The translations under genes were made by a program, and so were the position numbers. Below, piece after piece: positions 6,074 to 10,905 of a stretch of DNA of 13,311 nucleotides (the first letter of the stretch is position 1; every line of letters begins with the position of its first letter). Below the pieces are notes generated by a model. The model saw nothing but the letters and a program-made list of their open reading frames with translations. It had not been told where the DNA came from and did no database searches. Source of the DNA: VRUE01 sp036406595 (lineage in GTDB: Bacteria; Actinomycetota; Thermoleophilia; Solirubrobacterales; 70-9); contig DASXAR010000010.1 in the NCBI GenBank assembly GCA_036406595.1, positions 1 through 13,311 on the forward strand, given 5' to 3'.

Positions 6074-6079
6074 CGGCCC

Positions 6080-6322
6080 ATGGCGGAGACCGATCCGACC
6101 CGGCCACGCGGCGCCAAGGACGTCAATCGCGGCCGACGCTGGGCCCTGATCGTGCTCGCGGTCGTGCTGCTCCTCTTCATGGCGCTCAACTCGCAGAAGG
6201 TCGAGGTGAACCTGATCTTCGGCTCCGCCGAAATGCCGCTGATTTTCGCCCTCCTGATCGCAGCCTGCCTGGGGGCGCTGGTCGGCTGGGTCGTGCCGAA
6301 GGTCAGGCGTCCGGAGCGCTGA
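6080..6322 (+). CDS. LapA-domain (DUF1049) small membrane protein
   Basis: An 80-residue protein with a charged N-terminus (to NRGRRW, about residue 20) and two hydrophobic segments: ALIVLAVVLLLFMALN (about 22-37) and MPLIFALLIAACLGALVGWV (about 52-71). It ends in a basic tail KVRRPER. The N-S-Q-K-V-x-V-N-x-I-F-G pattern between the helices is typical of the LapA/YciS (DUF1049) domain. In proteobacteria LapA acts in lipopolysaccharide assembly; in actinobacteria the role is unknown, so the name marks the domain only. The 3' end overlaps the convergent glutaredoxin-like gene by 20 bp. It probably has its own promoter. Confidence 0.8.
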   Translation: MAETDPTRPRGAKDVNRGRRWALIVLAVVLLLFMALNSQKVEVNLIFGSAEMPLIFALLIAACLGALVGWVVPKVRRPER

Positions 6323-6578
6323 ACAGGGCTCCCGCCCTGATCCGCTCGGCCATGTCCTTCGATTCCTCGCGCAGGACGCGGCCGTCCTCGAACTCGATCA
6401 CCGGGTACTTGCGCTGGCCCGAGAGGCGCTCGAGGTCGTCACGCTTGCTCCCCCGCAAGGGGCCCTTCACGACCTCATACTCGATTCCCTCGTCGTCGAG
6501 GGCCTTCTGGACCTTCCAGCAGGGATGGGCGTTGATCTTCACCCACATGCTCGAGCAGCGGTGCAGCTTCACAGCCAT
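6303..6578 (-). CDS. Glutaredoxin-fold / GST N-terminal-like protein
   Basis: A 91-residue single-domain protein with a thioredoxin-like fold. The first strand MAVKLHRC ends in Cys8 at the place of the redox motif, which here is CSSM and not CPxC. HPCWKVQKAL (18-27) adds Cys20 on the first helix. The cis-proline turn is KYPVIEFEDGRVL (58-70), and the last helix is SKDMAERI. The pattern matches GST-N/glutaredoxin domains often annotated as glutathione S-transferase N-terminal-like. The substrate is unknown and a monothiol reductase is plausible. I chose ATG 6578: a start twelve codons upstream is possible, but this one lies 7 nt after a TAGGTT with a good -35 and begins right at strand one. 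It overlaps the convergent gene by 20 bp. Confidence 0.8.
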   Translation of the reverse strand: MAVKLHRCSSMWVKINAHPCWKVQKALDDEGIEYEVVKGPLRGSKRDDLERLSGQRKYPVIEFEDGRVLREESKDMAERIRAGALFSAPDA

Positions 6579-6585
6579 GGCGCCC

Positions 6586-6614
6586 AACCTAACCGAGCCC
6601 ACAGCAGGTGACAA
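6586..6614 (-). promoter_or_regulatory. Promoter of the glutaredoxin-like gene, leaderless
   Basis: TTGTCA (6614-6609), a 17-nt spacer and TAGGTT (6591-6586) stand 7 nt before the ATG at 6578. It is the best complete -35/-10 pair in the window, with 5 of 6 matches to TTGACA, and anchors the reading of other TANNNT boxes as -10 elements. Confidence 0.6.
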
Positions 6615-6671
6615 GCGGTCCGCGTCCCGAGCAGGGCCCGATCTCGATCCGAGAGGGGCGGTGGTTCTGCC

Positions 6672-7271
6672 TCAGGGGGAGCCTCTGTTGCCCGATCGTA
6701 GCCGCCGGTAGTGCCGCGCCGCCCTGGCGCGATTGCCGCACGCCGCGCAGCACCAGCGGCGGCGGCCGCGGAAGAACATCCCGCAGCTTGGCGCCCGGCA
6801 AACCTTGACCGGCTGCTGCGGGTGTTCCGCGACCAGTTCGATCGTGGAGCGGGCGAGGGAGCCGAGGAGCCCTGTCATTCCCCGAGCCTCGGCGGTCTGC
6901 TCCAGCCGAGGCGGCCGGCCCTCTTCGTCGATCGCCAGCCTCGCGGCGACCGGTGCCGCGGCGCTGAGGGCATTGACCCGCTCGAGCGGGCCGGCCGGGA
7001 GCGCCTCTTCGCGCTCGGCCGCGGCCAGCAGTGCGCGGATGTCTTCCCTTGCCGCCCGGAGCTCCGTGAGGTTGCGCAGCGCGAAATCGCAATCCCCGAT
7101 GCGAGGGCGCTGCCGGTTCAGCCAGATCGCCAGCTCCTCGGCGGTGGCGAGGAGATCGACGGATTCGCCGTCCCGGACGACCATCACCGTGTTCGCCAGG
7201 TCGATCGCGAGCGGCTCGCCGAGCCATCGGAACACCGGGCCGCCCCGCCGCGTGGGGCCGAATCGCTCCAT
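6672..7271 (-). CDS. ABATE-domain / CGNR zinc-finger protein, putative regulator
   Basis: A 199-residue protein of the family combining an N-terminal ABATE domain with a C-terminal CGNR zinc finger; such proteins are treated as stress-related transcription regulators. The ABATE part begins GEPLAIDLANTVMV (18-31), followed by helical sequence with an Arg- and Glu-rich middle. The finger carries CRAPSCGMFF (158-167) and WCCAACGNRARAARHYRR (173-190), with Cys158, Cys163, Cys174 or 175 and Cys178 as likely zinc ligands. The basic tail could contact DNA. ATG 7271 was chosen because it gives the usual short lead and lies 7 nt after TAGAAT. The gene diverges from the alpha/beta hydrolase across 51 bp, suggesting that it may control that operon and itself. 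Confidence 0.85.
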   Translation of the reverse strand: MERFGPTRRGGPVFRWLGEPLAIDLANTVMVVRDGESVDLLATAEELAIWLNRQRPRIGDCDFALRNLTELRAAREDIRALLAAAEREEALPAGPLERVNALSAAAPVAARLAIDEEGRPPRLEQTAEARGMTGLLGSLARSTIELVAEHPQQPVKVCRAPSCGMFFRGRRRWCCAACGNRARAARHYRRLRSGNRGSP

Positions 7272-7322
7272 TCCCGGTATTCTAACGCTTCTTACTGATA
7301 AAACCATTAGGGAGGACCCAGG
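7272..7322. promoter_or_regulatory. Divergent intergenic control region
   Basis: These 51 bp are clearly AT-richer than their surroundings. On the minus strand TAGAAT (7284-7279) lies 7 nt before the CGNR ATG. On the plus strand a TGATAAAAC stretch (7295-7303) could serve the hydrolase, whose transcript would carry a short untranslated leader. Room for a shared operator exists, but I see no convincing long palindrome. Confidence 0.45.
7309..7316 (+). promoter_or_regulatory. Strong Shine-Dalgarno site
   Basis: AGGGAGGA, 6 nt before the ATG at 7323. It is the only clear ribosome binding site found before any gene in the window; the other starts follow a -10-like hexamer closely. Confidence 0.7.
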
Positions 7323-8114
7323 ATGTCTGAGATCGTCGCGGGAATCTCGCTGGAACGCACCGGGGCGGGCGAGCCGCTGCTGCTCCTCCACGGGACGGGC
7401 GGCACCCGGCTTCACTGGAGCCCCGTGATCGACCTTCTCGCCGCCGATCGGCGGCTGCTCCTGGTCGACCTTCCCGGCCACGGCGAGTCGCCTCCCCCCC
7501 GTGACGGCGTCCCCTCCACTCCGATCGGCTACGCGCGGTTGCTCGCCGAGATGCTGGACGAGCTCGAGCTCGACCGCGTGCACTGCGCCGGCAACTCCGT
7601 CGGTGGCTGGACGTCCCTGGAGCTGGCGAAGCTCGGCCGCGCCCGCTCGGTCGTCGCTGTCGCCCCGGCCGGATTGTGGCCGAAGCGTGACCCGTGGCGC
7701 TGCACGATCCAGCTCTGGAGCCAGAACAAGATGGGACGACTCTTCGCGCCCCTGGTCCCCAGCCTGATGCGCAGCCGCGTGGCGCGCTCGGCGCTGCTGC
7801 GCGGCACGGTGGCAAAGCCGCATCAGGTTCCCGCAGAGGCGGCGATCGAGCTTGCCGGCGAGTACGCGCGCACCCCGGACTTCGACAAGCACCTTGCCGA
7901 AACCCGCCGGACCCGTTTCCGCGACGGCGCCTCGATCGACGTGCCGGTCACCATCGCCTGGGGCGAGAAGGAGGGGCTGATCCCGGCCAAGGCGCGGCGC
8001 CGCGACGAGCTCCCGGAGCATGCCGGAGTCGTCGAGCTCCCCGGCTGCGGGCACATGGCGATGTGGGACGACCCGGATCTGGTCGCCGCCACGATCCTCG
8101 CCCCCTCGTCCTAG
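7323..8114 (+). CDS. Alpha/beta fold hydrolase
   Basis: A 263-residue single-domain alpha/beta hydrolase, the usual size for small esterase, lactonase or C-C hydrolase members. The oxyanion motif HGTGG is at 23-27, and the strand-turn VDLPGHGES (48-56) is typical. The nucleophile elbow GNSVGG gives Ser92, and His244 in GCGHMAMWDDP completes the triad. The acid position, normally Asp in W-G-x-x-D-x-x-x-P, reads WGEKEGLIP, so Glu215 or Glu217 probably takes its place. There is no signal peptide. The substrate cannot be inferred. Ten bp separate it from the nitronate monooxygenase-like gene, so the two probably form an operon; the CGNR regulator diverges upstream. The start is fixed by a strong ribosome binding site. 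Confidence 0.9.
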   Translation: MSEIVAGISLERTGAGEPLLLLHGTGGTRLHWSPVIDLLAADRRLLLVDLPGHGESPPPRDGVPSTPIGYARLLAEMLDELELDRVHCAGNSVGGWTSLELAKLGRARSVVAVAPAGLWPKRDPWRCTIQLWSQNKMGRLFAPLVPSLMRSRVARSALLRGTVAKPHQVPAEAAIELAGEYARTPDFDKHLAETRRTRFRDGASIDVPVTIAWGEKEGLIPAKARRRDELPEHAGVVELPGCGHMAMWDDPDLVAATILAPSS

Positions 8115-8117
8115 ACT
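8112..8117 (+). promoter_or_regulatory. Possible internal -10 box overlapping the hydrolase stop
   Basis: TAGACT begins at the TAG stop of the hydrolase gene and lies 7 nt before the GTG at 8125, matching the spacing at other starts here. No -35 is visible, so read-through from the hydrolase promoter may be the main source of transcript. Confidence 0.3.
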
Positions 8118-8124
8118 GGCCTCC

Positions 8125-9084
8125 GTGTCGATCCTCGGCCGGCTTGGCGTCGAGCTCCCCGTCGTGCAGGCGGGGATGGGCGGCGGCCTCAGCCGCCACG
8201 AGCTCGCGGCGGCCGTATCCGAAGCCGGCGGCCTGGGCACGATCGCGGTCAACGGGGCGGCAGCGATCGAGCGCGAGCTGTCGGCGGCCCGTGCCCTGAC
8301 CGCGGCGCCGATCGCGGTCAACGTCCTGCTGCCGTTCGCAAGGCGCGACTGGTTCGAGGCGGCCTCCGCCGCCGACGCCGTCGTCACCTTCTGGGGCAAA
8401 CCACGGCGAAGGACAGGCGGCATATGGATCCACCAGTGCGGGTCGGTCGAGGAGGCGAGGGCGGCCCACGCCGCGGGCGCCGACGCGGTGATCGTCCAGG
8501 GCATCGAGGCGGGCGGCCACGTGCGGGGAACGACGGCGGCAGGGACTCTCCTCGAAGTGGTTCGCGCGGCGCTCCCCCCCGGTTTCCCGCTCCTCCTCGC
8601 CGGCGGCGTCGCGGATCGCGGCGACGTGACCCGAGCACTCGAGGCCGGCGCCGACGGCGCCGTTGCGGGCACGCGCTTCCTGCTCTCTGAGGAGAGCCGC
8701 GCCCACCCGGAGTACCGGCGGCGCCTGATCGATGCGCGGGAGACGATCCTCACGGAGCTGTTCGGCGCCGGCTGGCCCGCGCCGCACCGGGTGATCGCCA
8801 ATGCCGCCACCGAGCGCTGGCTTGGCGCCGACCCCCGAGGCCCCAGGCTGAACCGCCTGCTGAATCGGCTGATGGCGCCGGGGGCCCGCCATACGCCCGA
8901 AAGGATGCTCGGCCGCATGGCGCGCGCGCAGCGACCCGGCAGCCGCGTCCTCACGCCGCTCGGGCCCAGTGACGACGGCCCCCGGAACCTGCTCGACGCC
9001 GGGCCCCTCTACGCCGGTGAGACCGTCGCCCGCATCGACGAGGTTCGGCCGGCGGCCGAGCTGGTCCGCTCGCTCGCGCCCTGA
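8125..9084 (+). CDS. Nitronate monooxygenase-like FMN enzyme (NPD family)
   Basis: A 319-residue TIM-barrel flavoprotein of the 2-nitropropane dioxygenase/nitronate monooxygenase family, which oxidises alkyl nitronates with FMN and O2. The N-terminal motif VELPVVQAGMGGGLSRHELA (9-28) forms the first FMN-binding strand. GIEAGGHVRG (126-135) supplies the conserved His132. AGGVADRGDVTRALEAGADG (159-178) and AGTRFLLSEES (181-191) are the phosphate-binding half. Spacing and length fit the family. GTG 8125 was chosen because the barrel starts at once and TAGACT precedes it by 7 nt; the frame could extend back into the hydrolase gene. A role in detoxifying nitro compounds or in lipid oxidation with the upstream hydrolase is inference. 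Some relatives are enoyl reductases, so the exact reaction is open. Confidence 0.88.
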   Translation: MSILGRLGVELPVVQAGMGGGLSRHELAAAVSEAGGLGTIAVNGAAAIERELSAARALTAAPIAVNVLLPFARRDWFEAASAADAVVTFWGKPRRRTGGIWIHQCGSVEEARAAHAAGADAVIVQGIEAGGHVRGTTAAGTLLEVVRAALPPGFPLLLAGGVADRGDVTRALEAGADGAVAGTRFLLSEESRAHPEYRRRLIDARETILTELFGAGWPAPHRVIANAATERWLGADPRGPRLNRLLNRLMAPGARHTPERMLGRMARAQRPGSRVLTPLGPSDDGPRNLLDAGPLYAGETVARIDEVRPAAELVRSLAP

Positions 9085-9098
9085 CCGCGCTCTCGGGC

Positions 9099-9734
9099 TC
9101 AGGCCGGCGGCGGAGTGATCAGCGCGATCGGCACACCGAGTCCCGCAGAGCGGCGCATCGACGCGATGCGACGACCTGGCTGGACGGCGGCGCGGACCTC
9201 GCTGACCCGATCTCCGAGCCGCGCGACCGTCGCGTCGAGGTCGGGGGCGACGAAGGCGAGGCCCCAGAAGAAGGCGGAATGATCGCCTCCGGCCCGCTCG
9301 ATCGCGTCCTCGGGCTCCTGCACGACCTCCAGGATGACCGCGCCGAGCCTGAAGAACGCCTGCCTGGGAGCGCCGGCCGGGGTCGCCTCCTCGCGGATGC
9401 GGCGCAGGTCGAGACCCGCCTTCTGGAGGGCGGAGACGGTGCGCTCGAGGTCGGGCGTGATCGCGACGACGTGGTCGAGCGCGGTCACGCCGTTGGGGTG
9501 GATCGGGGCCTCGCCCCGGGCGGGCTGGTCGGAGCGGACGGTTGCAAGACCATCCAGCTCGGCCGATTCGACCTCGCGAAGCGACCATTCGATCAGGCCT
9601 GTGCCCACGGCGGGACCCGCCAGACGTATCGCGACGTCCCCGACCGCACACACCTCGCCGTCCACCGCGAAGCCGCACTCCCGCCATGAATCCGGCGCGT
9701 CGGCGACGGTCAGCTCGTCGAGGGTTGGAGGCAC
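9099..9734 (-). CDS. VOC (glyoxalase/dioxygenase superfamily) protein
   Basis: A 211-residue vicinal-oxygen-chelate protein. The clear module starts at TALDHVVAITPDLERTVSAL (84-103) and continues with RQAFFRLGAVILEVVQ (124-139) and FFWGLAFVAPDLDATVARLG (155-174), two beta-alpha-beta repeats. His88 and Glu136 stand where metal ligands usually sit. The first 70 residues (GFAVDGEVCAVGDVAIRLAG, GLIEW, DGLATV) look like a worn half-module, so this may be a three-quarter VOC duplication. The substrate is unknown; such proteins include glyoxalases, dioxygenases and resistance proteins. The GTG (9734) lies 6 nt after TAACCT. The gene diverges from trmO across 22 bp and ends 14 bp after the convergent flavoenzyme gene. 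Confidence 0.82.
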   Translation of the reverse strand: MPPTLDELTVADAPDSWRECGFAVDGEVCAVGDVAIRLAGPAVGTGLIEWSLREVESAELDGLATVRSDQPARGEAPIHPNGVTALDHVVAITPDLERTVSALQKAGLDLRRIREEATPAGAPRQAFFRLGAVILEVVQEPEDAIERAGGDHSAFFWGLAFVAPDLDATVARLGDRVSEVRAAVQPGRRIASMRRSAGLGVPIALITPPPA

Positions 9735-9740
9735 GCGCAG

Positions 9741-9750
9741 AGGTTAAGGT
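9741..9750. promoter_or_regulatory. Overlapping divergent -10 boxes of the VOC gene and trmO
   Basis: In AGGTTAAGGT the minus strand reads TAACCT (9746-9741), 6 nt before the VOC GTG, and the plus strand reads TAAGGT (9745-9750), 6 nt before the trmO GTG. The two hexamers share the central TA pair. A TTCGCA at 9770-9765 could be the VOC -35 with an 18-nt spacer. Confidence 0.5.
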
Positions 9751-9756
9751 CCTCGC

Positions 9757-10176
9757 GTGCCAGGTGCGAACCCCGAGCTGTTTCCGATCGGCATCGTCGA
9801 GTCGCCGCTGAGGGACCGTGACTCGGCCCCCAAGCAGGGCGACGAGGGGGCGCCGGATGCCTGGCTCGTGATGGACCCCCGGATGGAGAAGGGGCTCGAG
9901 GGGATCGGCGTCGGCGAGGAGATCATCGTCCTGACCTGGCTCGACCGAGCCGGCCGCGACACGCTGGCCGTTCATCCCCGGGGCGATGCCTCGCGTCCGG
10001 CGCAGGGCGTCTTCACGACCCGCTCACCCGATCGGCCGAATCCGATCGGCCTGCATCGGGTCCGGGTTGCGGAGGTGGATGGAGGCCGGCTCCGCGTCAG
10101 CAACCTGGAGGCCCTCGACGGGACGCCCGTGATCGATCTGAAGCCGGTGCTGAGCGGGGACGTCGAGGAGCGCTAG
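9757..10176 (+). CDS. trmO: TrmO/TsaA-like tRNA (t6A37) methyltransferase
   Basis: A 139-residue single-domain protein of the TsaA/TrmO family, which uses S-adenosylmethionine to N6-methylate threonylcarbamoyl-adenosine at position 37 of ANN-decoding tRNAs. It opens FPIGIVESPL (9-18), the usual first strand. The signature TTRSPDRPNPIGLHRVRV (87-104) is intact, followed by GTPVIDLKPVL (125-135). It lacks the C-terminal extension of longer homologues, as many actinobacterial members do. Single-domain members are not all tested as methyltransferases, so the reaction is by family. GTG 9757 gives a normal start and lies 6 nt after TAAGGT; a ribosome binding site is absent. Its stop shares a CTAG with the stop of the convergent gene. 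Confidence 0.88.
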   Translation: MPGANPELFPIGIVESPLRDRDSAPKQGDEGAPDAWLVMDPRMEKGLEGIGVGEEIIVLTWLDRAGRDTLAVHPRGDASRPAQGVFTTRSPDRPNPIGLHRVRVAEVDGGRLRVSNLEALDGTPVIDLKPVLSGDVEER

Positions 10177-10195
10177 GCGAGCTCCTCGAGCGTCC
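10158..10195. terminator. Bidirectional hairpin over the shared stop codons
   Basis: TCGAGGAGC (10163-10171) pairs perfectly over 9 bp with 10181-10189. After one bulged G the stem extends by GGACG (10158-10162) with CGTCC (10191-10195). The 9-nt loop contains the CTAG that provides the stop codons of trmO (10174-10176) and of the opposing gene (10175-10173). A single structure could end both transcripts; it has no T-run in either direction. Confidence 0.5.
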
Positions 10196-10862
10196 TCTGG
10201 CTGATCACCGATTTCGGCATCTCGGCCACCACGTCGGAGCCCGGACGCGCGTCGTCGTCGCGACGCTTGACGAGCAGCCATTGGGCTCGCTCGCCGCCAC
10301 GGGTGCGCTGCAGGGCGAATCCGCCACGCAGCTTCTCCCCGTGGAGGACGAAGACCGCGTGGCCCCGATCGAGGGCCTCCGGCCAGGGGATCCGGCCACC
10401 CTGCTCGTAGCTGCCGCGGTCCCAGACGATCGCAAAGCCATCCTCGACCTCTCCCTCCAGATCGTTCTCCTCGATCTCGCGGCTTGGAGCATCCACGGCC
10501 AGGCGCCTCACCGCGGGGTCGAGGGTGGGGCCCTTCGGGACCGTCCACGAGCGCATCGCACCCTCGACCTCCAGCCGCAGCTCGAAGTGCGGCCTCGGGC
10601 CTCCGTTCTGGCGCACCACGAAGGTGCCCGCGCTGACGCCGCGAATCGCGAACTGCTCGTGGCCCTCGACCCGGACCTGCTCGACGGCCAGCTCGCCCGT
10701 CCCGCCGCCGGCCTCACGCAGAAACTTCAGGAGCTCCTCGACGCTCTCCTCGGAGCCCTCCGCATGGAGAAGCACGCCGTCCTCGCCGGTTCGAGCCCAT
10801 CCCATCACGCCGAGGCCCCTCGCCCGTTGCAGCGTCTCCTCGCAGAGCCGGCGAGCCTCCAT
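10173..10862 (-). CDS. Acylphosphatase-like domain fused to LigD phosphoesterase-like domain
   Basis: A 229-residue fusion. Residues 1-75 match acylphosphatase (ARGLGVMGWARTGEDGV, then EQFAIRG as last strand). Residues 78-205 match the 3'-phosphoesterase domain of DNA ligase D: FVVRQNGGPRPHFELRLE, SWTVPKGPTLDP, AIVWDRGSYE, VLHGEKLRGGFAL, WLLVKRRDDDA, with the usual tail SVISQRTLEELA. No ligase or polymerase domain is attached. Both active sites look altered: Cys7 and Thr25 replace the acylphosphatase Arg and Asn. In the second domain Asn86, Glu94, Arg128 and Glu132 stand where family members have His, Asp, His and Tyr, while His92, Arg96, Lys110 and Arg120 remain. I used ATG 10862. Acylphosphatase strand one is encoded upstream (LTAVRAALRGEM), so a CTG at 10895, 7 nt after TAGGGG, may be the true start. 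Confidence 0.75.
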   Translation of the reverse strand: MEARRLCEETLQRARGLGVMGWARTGEDGVLLHAEGSEESVEELLKFLREAGGGTGELAVEQVRVEGHEQFAIRGVSAGTFVVRQNGGPRPHFELRLEVEGAMRSWTVPKGPTLDPAVRRLAVDAPSREIEENDLEGEVEDGFAIVWDRGSYEQGGRIPWPEALDRGHAVFVLHGEKLRGGFALQRTRGGERAQWLLVKRRDDDARPGSDVVAEMPKSVISQRTLEELA

Positions 10863-10905
10863 CTCTCCGCGCAGGGCCGCGCGGACCGCAGTCAGAGCCT
10901 GTCCC

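Noticed and set aside
7272..8954. A long minus-strand frame running through the hydrolase and flavoenzyme genes and continuing into the CGNR gene.
   Set aside because: The part above 7271 is antisense to two clear enzymes and looks like low-complexity Arg/Ser/Ala sequence. The CGNR gene begins at ATG 7271.
7948..9975. A 675-codon minus-strand frame spanning the flavoenzyme, VOC and trmO genes.
   Set aside because: It is out of frame with the VOC gene on the same strand, antisense to the other two, and has no recognisable motif.
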